Source: Diplonema papillatum
Lineage: Eukaryota > Euglenozoa > Diplonemea > Diplonemida > Diplonemidae
DNA: 64,000 bases
Assembly: GCA_030068145.1 (NCBI GenBank)
Contig: JAPJBO010000124.1
Location: 124,001 to 188,000, forward strand
Direction of reading: 5' to 3'
A program made the position numbers and the translations under genes. The first letter of the stretch is position 1; each line of letters begins with the position of its first letter. The notes under the pieces are model-generated. The model did no database searches. It had not been told where the DNA came from and was given only the letters and a program-made list of their open reading frames with translations. Positions 21,695 through 46,850 of the stretch are shown here, piece by piece.

Positions 21695-21965
21695 CATGCA
21701 CTAGCAGTACAGCACGTAGCAGCGTAGCAGCAGCGGTGCATGTAGCAGTAGCAACACGGTGTATGTAGCAGTAGCAGCACGGTGCATGTAGCAGTAGCAG
21801 TACGTTGCATGTAGCAGTAGCAGCACGGTGCGTGTAGCAGTACATGCTAGTGGGTGTACGTAGCAGTAGCACGTATACGTATGTATGCACACACGCAGCA
21901 CAGCAGCACTGTATCCTCTACACGGTGTAGTGGATCAGCAGCAGCGTAGCATGCAGCGGTGCATC
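21695..21965. repeat. gtagcag-based tandem repeat
   Basis: About ten imperfect units of agcagcacggtgcatgta type, 24-30 bp each. Minisatellite; the ORF across it is only repetitive sequence. Confidence 0.7.
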
Positions 21966-22403
21966 AGCACGTAGCGTATACGTATCCTCGTATCCTGGTT
22001 CTGATGGTGAAGTTGACACTGGCTCTCGGCCTCCGTGCTCACTACCGTGCTGGGTCACGTCATTGGGCAGGCTCGCCCGGGGACAACGTCGCAGGAATGG
22101 CGAACACCGAAGAAGCGCCAGGAGGAAGGAAGAAAACCGCGGGAAAGGTGAGGGTAACGGAAGCTCCCTTGGGATGGCCGCACCATTTATCTGCCTTCTT
22201 GAGCGACCTGGCACAAACTAGTCCCAGAGCCGAGTGCACGAGGTGATTGCCACGAGGCGGAGAAAAAAGAAGAGAGGAACAGGGTCGCCGTATCCACGCA
22301 ACACTTTCATTGACGTGATACAGGAAGGTCACGACCCTTCGCCGGTATCGTGTATCGTCTTCATCGACAGGCGCGAAAGTTGAGAGCTGGCCGGGTGCAG
22401 AAG

Positions 22404-22830
22404 AAAGTTGAGTTCGTAGCCCTTGACAAGACACATAGAAAATGGAGCTGCTTTTTTTTAATATTCTTCGCTTTTCCGCACGAAAAGGGGGTGTCGGTCC
22501 TTCAGGGTATAAGTAAGGGTTTCCGACCCGCAACTTTGTGCTGCTCCTCGTGATCAGCACAAAGTGAAGAGGTCTGGTCAACTATTCCCTGCAGTATTGC
22601 GGATTTAAAATACTCGAGGGACTGCCTTGTGCTCATTTCGAAGGAGGCTAGAGGGGGAGAAAACAATACAACTACAAAGTGGGTCTTTTTTGTTGAACGC
22701 TTACGCCCGCCACTAAACCCAGGGTTACCTGTGTTTCGTGTGGGCTACAGCACATTTACCTCCTTTGATCTATCGCAACTGGCAGTCTCCTCAAGCATTT
22801 CCTACAAAGCAGGTGCTTATACAAAAAATA
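22404..22830. repeat. adjacent copies of dispersed families H and E
   Basis: 22404-22597 is a family H copy and 22606-22830 the fullest family E copy; they abut almost directly. Family E runs from aatactcgagggactgcct to acaaagcaggtgcttataca. Confidence 0.65.
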
Positions 22831-25300
22831 AGAGCTCGTCACTCGCACAACCGCGGCTGATACAAAACTAATGATGATGATGATGATGTGAAGAGAGAGT
22901 TGTTTTCGTTGAACGCAGTGCCTGATCGTTTTTTACGTAAAGCTGGATTCAGGACGCAAGTGAAAACGCCACGGTTTGCGGCGACGAGCTTCTCATTTCC
23001 TCCAACATTTAATGTTTGGTAAAAAAAAAAAATGCGACCAGGGCCCGGGTCGTCTTTGAAGGTCGCTTGAAAGTAGCAAAAGCCACTTCCAAAGACACTT
23101 TCGTCCGTTCGTTGCTCGGGCGTGGCACCGGTACAGTCTGTGCAGTTTGGCCACAAGTCACCGATCGCGTCGTTTTGACGTATCAAAAAGTGAGCCACGG
23201 GGAAGATTGTTGGTTCGGAAAACAAGAATCTATAGTTTGCACTGGAGCAAAGCGCATGGCAGGAAGAGCACCAGGCTCCAGGAGAGTTCGGCTTCAGGTC
23301 TTCATCACCTGAATCTAGCAGGTGTCCGTCACACCTATTATTATGCCCATGCCGACGATGCTTTCAACTGGGTGATAGCCGTAAACAAGCGTTGAAGTGG
23401 CCTCGAAATAGTATTAATTCTCGAAGATCTTCGATCGTTTCCGACGGAAAAAAAACGAGATGTATGCTTCCCCTACAGAAAGCTACGTAAGGTTTGCCGA
23501 CTCCCGCAAGAGCAGCGCAAAATCAAGAGGAATATTCAATTATTCCCTACGTGTTCATCGCGTGTACAGGGAACGCCTCTCTCGCGGGTGTACTTCCCAA
23601 ATCAGCACTTCGTAGTCGGCTTGATTTCACGTTTCACGTGCACCCGGTTGTTCCCGAATTGTTTCCCAAGCTAAGTACAGATGTACTTCGTTTTCAAGCG
23701 TTATTTGTGGATTAGAAGGTCGGTATTTTAAAGTCTCCGGTTGACCGTAGCGTTTTCAAAGAGAGAAGGGGCAAAAAGGAAAGGAAAAATAGTAAGGAAA
23801 GCGCTGTATCGCAGCAGATGACGTGTACTGATGATGGGATGTCCGCCTCCCCTCGCCGGCCTTTCGAAACAAAACGGCCGGGTCCGCGGCGCAGGCACCG
23901 GGTGTTTGGATGCGTTGTTTCCACACAAACCAAGCTCTTCGCAGGTCGAGTCACGGTGCCTTTGCCGGAAAATTGTCGAAGAATTCGGCTGCAAAACGGC
24001 GGTTTCGGCACGCCACTTGCAGTAAGAGAAGTGCCGCCATCTACATGCGGGTCGTGTGACTCTTCGGACGCAGGCCACTCACCGCAGAAGCGGCTGGGGG
24101 GAGGCAAGCGGTGGCAGTGCATCGAGAAATTGCGGCTCGGGGCCGAACGCTGAAGAGGCCGTGGGCCCTGCTCGCGGAGCTCTAATCCTTTGCGCTGTGT
24201 CGCACGGCACCCTTTCTTGTTTTGCACACTCGATCGACAGAAGTCAAGGACGGCACTCTTTCTCGCCGGTTTGCAGGCCATCGCCTATGTCCTGTCCCAC
24301 CACCACCCTTCTTAGTGCATGCGTGATTAAGCGGAGTAGTACTGCATTGGAGCAGTGCAGTGAAGTGGACAAGCCGGCTCCGGGCGGGGGTGAACCTCAA
24401 CCAGTTTAGCCCGAAACTGATTATGGGGACCGGTGGGAGGGCACCGACTCGCTGCGGGGACTGCCCCTCACCGGAGCAGGCAAAAGCTTGCACTACACTG
24501 GCTGACAAGGCTGTAGCGGCCCGCAGCAACCGCCGAGCCCCGCTGTTTCGAGAGCGTGCGGTTCCTGCATCCAGCAGCGGTGCTTCTGGATGCGGCGGCG
24601 ATGGCGACAACGGCCCTTACTTTCGCGCGAAGTGCGCGTGGAGGCAGCGCCACACACGGCACATCCACGAAACACCCTTACTACACGAAGAAAGTGCAGC
24701 TCACCATGGTAGCTCTAACACTTCCACCAGGGTTCTCCCGGCTTCGTCCTATGCAGGCATAGTTCACCATCTTTCGGGTCCCAGCAAGTGTGCTTGACCT
24801 CAAATCCCTTTCCAGCAAACCAGGATCGGGCTGAGCTGCGTCCCCAACAGGATGGATTGGCGCATCTCCCTTTCAGTGCGGCTTGTGGGTTTGACACACG
24901 GGGAAGCCTCGCGTGGAGCGTTGCTTTGTTCCGACCCGCGCCGGTGCACCCGCGCGCCCCGTTCCGCACCGATCACACGCAGGCACCCCTCCTTCAGCAC
25001 CCGCTCGAAGGCGTGTTGGACGTGATCAGGTCGCGTTCGTCTTTCGAGTCCGCGCTAGTCCTCGACGCCTCCTCTTGTCGCTCAGAGTCCATAGCGCGCG
25101 GGACCTCGAGGCGGATGCTGCACCACCTTCCGGACTTGCTGAAAAGTACGGTGTCGCGGAGGGCATCCGAAAGTCGTGCGCCTGGGCACCGCTGACGACG
25201 CGGGGCAGCCGAGCGGCCCCAGCAAAAACGGGGGACTCTCGCTCCCGCCGGGGACGCTGCGCGCCCCGCTAAAAAAAAAACAAACGAAGAGCGAAGAAAC
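22831..25300. other. spacer downstream of the N-myristoyltransferase gene, no supported gene
   Basis: Mixed-GC DNA with many short ORFs but no recognisable domain. A family B piece lies at 23715-23750. Part of the right end is presumably the 3' untranslated region of the gene ending at 25309. Confidence 0.4.
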
Positions 25301-25308
25301 GGGGGGGA

Positions 25309-38283
<12,975 letters not shown>

Positions 38284-38404
38284 CGTCCCTCGGGAAAAGC
38301 CTCTTGCGCACCCGCCCCCTCTCTTTCTGACGCTCGCGTGCTCGGCGATGGCCCGCGGCTTCGATTGCTCTTCCTGGGGTTCGTTTGGTGCAGAGGTATG
38401 TGCA

Positions 38405-38770
38405 TAGGTGTGTAGGATGTGCTCTCCGGCACTGGCATGTAGGGAGCCTTCCTGTAGGGAGTGCCTTCCTGCACTGGCACTGTGGGAGTGCTCTCCGGCA
38501 CTGACATTGTAGGGGGTGCCTCCCCCGGCACTGGCACTGTAGCACCGGCTTTGGCCTGTAGGGAGTGCCTTCTGGCACTGGTACTGTGGGGAGTGCTATC
38601 CAACACTGGCATTGTCGGGGGTGCCTCCTGCATTGGTCTCATAGAGAGTGCGCTTCGGCACTGGCTTGTAGGAATAGCTTTCCACTGTAGGGGTGCCTTC
38701 CTGCACTGGCACTGTGGGGAGTGCTCTCCAGCACTGGCATTGTAGGGGGTCCTTCCTGCACCGGCAATGC
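38405..38770. repeat. ~36-bp minisatellite upstream of the NMT start
   Basis: About ten imperfect units with the theme ggcactggcactgtgggga-gtgcttcc, beginning 122 bp upstream of the NMT ATG. It may overlap the promoter or 5' leader. ORFs through it are repeat-derived. Confidence 0.75.
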
Positions 38771-38779
38771 AGATGAATG

Positions 38780-41700
38780 CCTTCCAGCACAGCAGTTCGC
38801 TGCTTGTTCCAGACACACTACCTCTAAAGGCACTGTGCCTGACGCATTATCCCGTGGAAGTCTGTGTGGTGCTTCGTTGACTTGTGCTCAATTTGCCCGC
38901 ATACCGGGCGGTTTCGTTGGATGGGCACGCAGATCGCCACGCCGTGTTTGGCTTCGTGAACTGCTCTACGCCAACTCTCACAAAAGGCAAGTGGGTGTGT
39001 CGCACGTCTCGGGAAACGCGGTGAGCAGGCGCCTCCGCTGGGAAGGTTCGCTTTTAGAAACAGAACGAAAACAACGTCGTAGAACGAAGATGCTCGTGTT
39101 TATCCCTTATCCCCGCCAGGGATTTATAAGGAACCAAAGAGCTCTACGTTCAGAATACGGAAGGTGATAACTAAACGCATGGTTGTTTTTCGGTGAGAAA
39201 AAGCTTGTATCTGTCAACTGCACGCGACTATTACCGCGCGAGCAAGCCCATAGCAGGTTTGTGATGCTCCGATGCCCTACTGCACGCGCACGACACTGAC
39301 GCGCTAATTTGAGAGTTTGACATGACGAGGATGGAAGATCGTTGAGCTTGCGTCAAGATGCGGGTCGATGATTGCAATCATTCTCTTTGCACGAAGACGC
39401 AAGTCATTGATTTGCCATACGCCTTGCATGAAAACTGGTAGAAACGAGGTATGCCGAGTAGGGAGTAAACGAGAGGATGCGACGAAAGAGTTACGCATTC
39501 GTCCCTCTGACTTCCGCGAGCTTGTGTGTTCCGCCCTGAGGTCCTCAAGGTAGATACACGGCGTACACCCCCAGCAAGCCGTCCGCTGTTGCAAGAGAAG
39601 GAGCAGGAACGCCGCAACGACTCGAGCTGGAGGGCAATGGGTTTCGCTGCCGGCAATGGCCATATCAGCACGCACACCTCGCACTTGCATGCCTTTCTCA
39701 GTGGTGTCGTATCAGACGACGGCGAACCGACGATCTAAAATGCTAACGCCGTCAATCGGCTCCTGCAGTAGCAAGCGTGTAAGCATCACAAACTCAAGAG
39801 GCCTCGGCACCTGCCTCTCTGCGGTGTTTTCCTAGGAAGCCGGCTTACCGGCTCTTCAGCCGGTACGCCGACCGGTTTTAAAAAACAGGCAGTCAAGCGG
39901 AAAACACCGATTATTCTTCGAGCCGGTAAGCCCTCAACCCCCTATAGTTGCGCGTTTTCAAATAAGGAAAAGAGGCGCTTTTGTTTTATTCGTGCACGCC
40001 CGGCCAATCTACTCCATCGTTTCGCTGACCATCGCCAAACCCGCTGCACATCGTTTCGCTTTGCACAAGTCGGTGTAAGTAGCCCGTGGCATGTTGAGAA
40101 TGGGAGCTTGTTTGCCAGCACGAAAGTACCTGACGACCAGCATCAACTGATCAGGATGTACTGTATCGTATAACATTTCAATTGCTCCGGAGATGTTCAC
40201 TTCATTACGTGTGTGAACAAATGTGCTACAAAGGACCCCAACCAAAAGGTGGTTTTGGTTCAAAACCACTTCAAGCACTGCAAAAGATTAAAAATGCGAT
40301 TTGACGATAGACCGTCGGGAGAAAGATGACAAGGGCGGTTCGTTTTTTTCCTGTATCGTACACGGAGAACCCAGCCTCAGAAGCTGAAGGTGAAAGGAGG
40401 ATGGAGACAGAGTTACCCAGCTTCCGAGGTTGGACGCCACCATGTGGCATGCCACACGCCGGGGCAGACACACAAGAAAACTCGAGGGGCTGCCGTGTGC
40501 TTACTTCGAAGGAGGCTAGAGGGGGAAAAACAATACAACTGCAAAGTGGGTCTTTTTTTGTTGAACGCTTACGCCGCCACTGAACCCAGATTTCCCTGTG
40601 TTTCGTGTGGGCTACAGCAAATTTACCTCCTTTGATATTTTGCAGCTGGCAGCCTCCGCAAGTATTCCCTACAAAGCAGGTGCCTATACAAAAAGAGTTT
40701 TGTCCTGGTTTGCTGTTCGGGCCAACCACAACACCCAGAACGACGCGAACGGACGAAAGGCGTACAACGGCTGAAGCCCAGTGTTTCACTGGGCGTCAGC
40801 TTCACCATGCGGGGCAAGGACAAGCTCCATGCCCCACTCCTGGCTTGATCGAGATGCTCAGATCAGTGCACCAAGAATGTATCTTGGATGCGGAGGATGT
40901 TGAGAGTGGAAAGAGATGCTTTATCGAAGCTTTTTGCCTCAGTTCGGCCTCAGAGCGGCGTCCAACGAACTCTTTATACATTGTGGGGACGTGGTCCGCG
41001 AGAGGATAAACGTTTGGCTTAAAGCCGGGAAGTTGTCTTGGTTTTTAAGAACACGTGTGTACAGGTGGGGCCGGGGGGGGGCACCTCAACAGCAAAGGAG
41101 GGTGCCGGTACTTGTGAGGTAGCGGGGGGGACGTACACGTCGTGAGAGGGAGCAATGACGCTGGGAGCTTCGTATTGTTAGACAGGCGGGGAGCGGATTT
41201 TAATCCGCAAACTATTTTCCTTATGCCTTGTGGGGGGGGGGGGGGGGGAGAGGAGCAGCTGAGTCGCAGCTATTCGCGGTAGCTGAGAACTTGGCACCAG
41301 CTTCCAGCAACGTTTGCAACTGGCACGACAACAAGGTGATGACGACGGAGAGGCGCAATCTTGACGAGCCGGGGACCCCCAACTAGGCGATCAGAAGGAG
41401 GAGGCGGAAGCGACCCAGAAATCCGGGCCAAAAAGCCCAGGGTTGAGTGATGGAGTGAGGTTTTCCGACAAGTATCTCTAACTCACTGACCACGCACAAC
41501 CACACTCCCAGGCCCACAAAGAGAGAAATTCTGGCCAGAGACATGGGCACAGTTAGCTTTCTCAGAGTATGATCCCCGATGTCCGGACGCTGCGGCAGTA
41601 CCCGTGCACAAACACGTGAGAAGCAAAAAGGCCGGACAAGAAGCTGCGCGGTGAAAACGTTGCATAACCCGCGAAACCTGTTTCCCTGTTCAGGGTATCC

Positions 41701-43728
41701 GATTCAACAACACGAGCAGTGGTCAACTGTTCCAACCCCCCGGTATCAGGTCGTGGTATCATGAGTTGAAGATCGCTCGCCCTAAAAGTGATCTTAAACA
41801 CGGGGGGGAAACATTCGTTAAAAATTTAGGCGGGGAAGCAGAATTGTAGCATGTTTAAGCAGTACGGCCTGCCTTTCATGCAGGGAGGGAGGGGGAGGTG
41901 CTTTCTATAAAATAGAAACGCTTTGAGAAGGCGCGTTCCTTTAGGTTAACCGGAAGTTCTCAGCATGGACCTCAGTTCTGCTGATTGAGATCCGGTTTTC
42001 ATCTCCTTTAGGCGTTGAAGGGCGTCGTGAAAGAGAGCACGGTGTACCACAAGAAGGCACACCTGGATGATCAACATAGAATGCAGAAGGGATTAAATCC
42101 ATTCGCCCACTGTTGGAGGTACACCTGCTGTCCTGCCGTCGCCGGTCTCAGAAGAGAACCGGCGTGGTCCGGAGTGGCCAACAAGGTTGACTGAAGACCT
42201 GGAAAACATAGATACGCCTTCTCTAGGCATGCATCCAAACCGAATGCGCGTCTCGTATCCCGAACAAAATACTGCGAACTTTGAACGTACGAACGAAGAT
42301 ACGCACAGTGGATTCATTGGCGATGCAAGAGCAGAAAATACCGAGTCGGGTCGGTTATACCTTACCACGACTTTCTCTATTGTAGGTTGGCTCGCTTCAC
42401 ACGTCTTACACTTTAGCAAGGTTCTCGTATCGGAGACTCGCCCTTCTCTCCTTCTTGGTTACTCTGTTCCGTCCAAAAGAAATGCCTAGAACTCTTGGCA
42501 CTAGTATTGCTACGTGTTCGTAGTCGCCAACGTAATTTGTTGAGAAGCGGGGGTGTCAAGACTTGCAGTGAAACCTGCAGAGTGCCAAGATAGAACGGTT
42601 GGAAAGAAGAGGGACGAACCGGGCTGGAAATGAGAAATGAGGATATGAGCCGGTCCACCCCCTGCTGATAGACTGTGATAGTTTGGGTTAGAATGCAAAG
42701 AATCTGTGGCGATAATCTGCATCGCCGACGGCGCGGTTATCTCTTCGCACGTGATGTGTCATGCTTTCGCCTCTTGCTTGTTGAGACTATGCTTGTTGAG
42801 GTTAGAATGCAGAATATCTGTCGTACTATGATAGACAGCAGCAGGCAACTCGATGCAGTTCCATGAAATAGGGGTGGACTGCTCAAGGATGTTGAAACTC
42901 CTCCACATGGGTAGATGATATATATTTGGCCCTTTTCGATTGGTTGGTCAAGTGCTGATCTGATTTGAAGTCCTCCCGGATTTCCATCGTTTTGAAACTG
43001 CGTGTGGAATTGTAAACTCGAAAAAGAGCGCAGCGGACCCTCGTGTTGCAGAACAGCGCGACCGATCGAGTCTGTGGAAAGACAAGTCGGACGCAGTTGC
43101 CGAAGATGGTCGAAGAGATCTCTCGAAGCGCATAGCGTTGGATCACCGCAAAGCAAGCGAACGTTTGTTTGTACGTGCTGGGGAGGACTTGCCTGTTGTG
43201 TGAACATGGCCGTTGACACGGCACAGAGCACGAAGCTGTGCGTTTTAGACGTGGCAGCTATCTTCGTGCGCAAACGGCTGGTTGACGGAAGAAACCGACC
43301 TGCTCGCGCCCCGCTTCAAAAAGCTTCCAGTGCGCCGACTTTCTCCGGGAACCGTTGGCGCCAGTTTACCTTTCGCGTACCAAAAAAGCGAGATCGCCGT
43401 GCTGAAAACGACCAGGCCTCCCCTGCATGAGTCATTTGGATGCGAATTGAGCACACAGGACACGTAGCAGTGGTTTGAGCTTTATATGCAGCAACTATCT
43501 GTGACTGACGATAGACTGAACGAGGGAGGAGACACATCCTAATCGTAGCAGTCACAATTGGCATGCTGCCATTGACGGCCTAACCGGAGCACCATTCATC
43601 TACAGGACGGTGCATTCGACAGGTGAGGTGTTCACTAGTTCTCGGATGCTGACTTTCGTGGCCACCGTCCTGCTGTCAAAATGAACCAACACCCGTCGAA
43701 TCGGAGACCACAAAACAAGCCCGACTAG
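38780..43728. other. repeat-bearing intergenic region, no supported gene
   Basis: Holds a family E copy (40479-40695), a 19-nt poly-G run near 41230, a family D-like piece at 41852-41880 and family G pieces (42660-42870). Short ORFs such as 39304-39690 minus and 42737-43273 minus show no domain. Part of the left end should be the NMT promoter. Confidence 0.4.
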
Positions 43729-43900
43729 TAAAGGGGGGGGGGGGGGGGGGGGGGGTCGAATAATAACACCTGTGTTATTATTCGATTTGTCGAATACTAA
43801 GAAAATATTCGGGTAGCCGAATGGTAGCAGGATCAAATAGTGGTAGTTTTTAGACAACCAGACGTGTCAAATAACTGTTATTATTCGACCCCCCCCTTTA
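43729..43900. mobile_element. TA-flanked MITE, copy 2
   Basis: Same ends and interior as 475-641 (tcgaataataac..gttattattcga, internal gtagcaggatcaaat), about 170 bp. The left poly-G run is lengthened. TA flanks both ends. Confidence 0.7.
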
Positions 43901-43992
43901 CCCAGCCACACAGAAAATCCCGAGTAACTTGCTCTAGATCGGTGCATGTCGAAAACCCGGCCGGAAAACGTCAGCTGGACCAAATCACAAAA

Positions 43993-44233
43993 ATACTCGA
44001 CGAAGCTGCTTTGACTCCGAATGGAAGGGGTGAAAATATTGACGTAGAGGGGCAAATACGACACAATCTGATTTGTTCTCACCACCGTGTGCTGTTTTCT
44101 CCCTCAGGACTTTGGCCTGTTGTGTTTGTGTGATGTGTCGTGTGGGGGTAGACCCGCATGACCTCACGTCCGTTCAACACGTGGTTCGGTAGTTACAGCA
44201 CTTTTTACATAAGCTGGCGTTTATGTAAAAAGA
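43993..44233. repeat. dispersed repeat family A, copy 3
   Basis: Copy of family A with a deletion before the tggcgtttatgtaaaaag end. It lies ~27 bp inside the intron that follows the exon ending at 44260. Confidence 0.65.
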
Positions 44234-44259
44234 AAAGAGGGGAAACGCGGAGCACATAC

Positions 44260-44576
44260 GCAATACACCCGAACACGATCCAGCCGACGGAAATCGAGCT
44301 GTCCGAGTACCGCGCGCGATCGGCATTCTTCAGCACGCGGTTCTCCAAGTAGACGGGCCCGCCAGGTGCCGCTGGCGGCCCGGCGGTCGGGGGAGGCGGC
44401 GGCGCGCCGGTCGACGGGGCGCTGGTCCCGAGTGCAACGGTTGCGTTCGGCGGCGGCGCCGAGGACGGAGCCTCCTGGTTGCTGCCGCGGTCATCGTCGG
44501 GCTGCTGGCCGGCGACCTCCGCTGCGAGCAGCAGCAGCACCGCCGCCCAGATCATGCAATGTTTCGAAATGAGCAC
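44260..44576 (-). CDS. first exon of a Pro-rich secretory or membrane protein
   Basis: Begins MLISKHCMIWAAVLLLLAAEVAGQQ, a signal peptide (Met8 is an alternative start). A low-complexity Pro/Ala/Ser/Thr region follows (SAPPPNATVALG, PPPPPTAGPPAAPGG), likely extracellular and O-glycosylated. Then comes ENRVLKNADRARYSDSSI and the start of a hydrophobic helix (VGWIVFGCIA). The exon ends at a strong donor (TTGC|gtatgt, phase 2), so the helix continues in a downstream exon to the left that I could not identify. Composition is GC-rich as in other exons. The Ala/Pro linker could belong to a type I membrane protein. Confidence 0.6.
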
Positions 44577-44963
44577 CGTCGTGCGCGCCTCGGGTAAGGC
44601 AAGCCGCCGATGCCGACAGACACAACCCTACCTCGCTGCAGCGCGGGAGCCGGCACAGCGCAGGGCTGTCCGGGCCAGTCTGCCGCCTCTTTTTCCGTCG
44701 ATGCGACCGGGAAACGTTAGGTTCGGCAGGCTGGCCGTCCCTTTTATCTCTATTTGGGCAGACACCTTATTTTATTTTGCCCAGTCTTCGGTGTCGCGTT
44801 GTCCTCTTTCGTTGATTTTTCCTTGTGGTTTTCGGGGTGGAGAGGGTCTAAGAGAGTTGACTGTCGCGTTTGCACTATTCTGGAGGCGATCAATGTGGAA
44901 CATGGGGGTTTTGTTGCATTTGTGACTTTGCCCTTCCGGCGGTCGGGGGGGGAGAATGCAAGA

Positions 44964-45290
44964 ACGTGCTTGGAATGGGTATGTGCTCAACACGGCACTG
45001 GTCCCGTCTGCGCCGTGTTTCGGTCCTTAAAGCCACGGATACCCAAGGCGGACCATCACCAGCGCAGTGTACAGACAGGACAGCGGTGTGAGTGTGGTTT
45101 CTCAGGCGGTCGGGGGGGGGGGGGGGGGGGGGGGGGCTTGCATAGAACGTGCTTGGAATGGTTACGTGCTTAACACAGCACTGGTCCCGTTTCGGTCCTT
45201 AAAGCCACGGATACCCAAGGCGGACCATCACCAGCGCAGTGTCTACAGACAGTGAGTCTGGTTTCTCAGGCGGTCGGGGGTGCGGCAGCG
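44964..45290. repeat. tandem pair of family J repeats with poly-G spacer
   Basis: Two family J copies (44964-45113 and 45147-45275) separated by a ~24-nt G run. The second copy has a short internal deletion. Confidence 0.75.
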
Positions 45291-45595
45291 CGCCCGACTA
45301 CGGGGGGCACTGGTTCCGGTTGGCGCCTCCTGGCTGCTGTTTTTTGAGGCTAGAGGGGCCGGTTTTTAGAGAGTCTCCGGTTGCCCATTGAGGCTGGGGG
45401 GCAGTCGACATATTCACACTTTAATTTTGGCTAGCCAAGGTTGTGACTAATGAAACCGCACACCAATGAACAAATTCACTCAGAATTCAGTCTTGGAACC
45501 CCCGCGCACCTGTAGGAGGAACTTCGTCCAAAACTCACTATGTTTAGGAACCCCGCGGCGCTGCGTGCGGGGACACTACACGTACGCTCGAAACT

Positions 45596-45795
45596 TTGTT
45601 CTTCGCTTACGCCACTGTGTGTTGTTTTCTCGCTCAGGACTTTGACCTGTTGTGTTTGTGTCTCTTGTCGTGTAGGGGTAGACCCGCATGACCTCACGTC
45701 CGTTCAACACGTGGTTCGGTAGTTCCAGCACTTGAGATCCCTTCGGTTCTTTGTCTGGCAGCGTTTGTCGAGCATTTCCTTCCAAGCTGGCGCAA
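45596..45795. repeat. dispersed repeat family A, truncated copy 4
   Basis: 3' two thirds of family A (from tttgttcttcgcttacgcca to ccttccaagctggcgc). Confidence 0.65.
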
Positions 45796-45799
45796 GAAG

Positions 45800-46640
45800 A
45801 ACGAAAGCGAGACGTGGCAACGGAAGCGACCGTCCATAGTGAGAAAGTAATCAAGAGAGCTGAGAAAAGGGGAACAAAGGGCGAAAGCGACGAAAAACGA
45901 CGCTTCTCTGTCTGCTGTGTTCTTCTTTCGTTCGTTTTGATCCGATCGGTCGAAGGTTGTGGCACTTGCGGCTCGTTCGCGGCGACCGCTTGGGCTGTGC
46001 ACACAGGGTGGACTCTCTGTGTGGCTGGTATGCACTGACGTTCCCTTCTTCTTCGCTGCTCGCTGAGCAGCAAAAACGGCGGTCGAGTAGGCCGAGATGC
46101 GTGCTTGGGGAGGATTGCCAAGCAGTCACCAAGGCGGCTCTTTCTCCTCGACCTTGGGCAGAGTTAGTAGAGCTTCGACGTGGGTGACGCACGTGCTGCA
46201 AACGTCTGGCGAATGCCGCCTCATGCAGAAGCCTGTCACCCCGCGATAACAGACTGCCGCAAACCCGCACTGCCGCAGGGCACGCCATCACGTTGTCGAC
46301 TGCAGTCTGCGGTACTGAGGGCGACACGCATCTTAGAGATTGGACCCGGAGGATGCAAACTCGCCAGCGCCTAGTACCGTTGGATTTCCTCGTAGGTCAC
46401 CGCGATCCGGGACAAGATAAAGTACCGCCTGCGTGTGGTATTAGATTACGTCTTCAGCCTTGAAAGCACGCATTCACATCCACATTCCGTGTGTCCAACA
46501 GGGTCTGTACGAGCCCAAACGGACTGGCGTAGCACATTGAGGAGCCTTGTTGTGAGGGGAATAGCCTTGAGGCCGTTCCGACGACATTTATCTCGTGTTC
46601 CGCTCCATTAGAAAGAGCGGAAAACGTGGATTTGGAAAAA
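45800..46640. other. spacer, no supported gene
   Basis: No domain-bearing ORF; 45851-46327 minus is open but unremarkable. A family H copy follows at 46645-46815. Confidence 0.4.
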
Positions 46641-46850
46641 CGGGAATAGTTGAGTTGCAGCTCTTGGCAAAGATAGATGGGAAAAAGAACGTGTTTTTAT
46701 TCTTCGCTTTTTCTCACGAACGGGGGGGTCGGTCCTGCTTTTGGCTTTGTGGGTTCTCCCGACTCCCCAATTCGTGGTTAGCACAAACTCAAGAGGTCTA
46801 CCTGCAGTAGTAGCATACTTTCAAAAAAAATGATTAATCGAATGGCGTCT

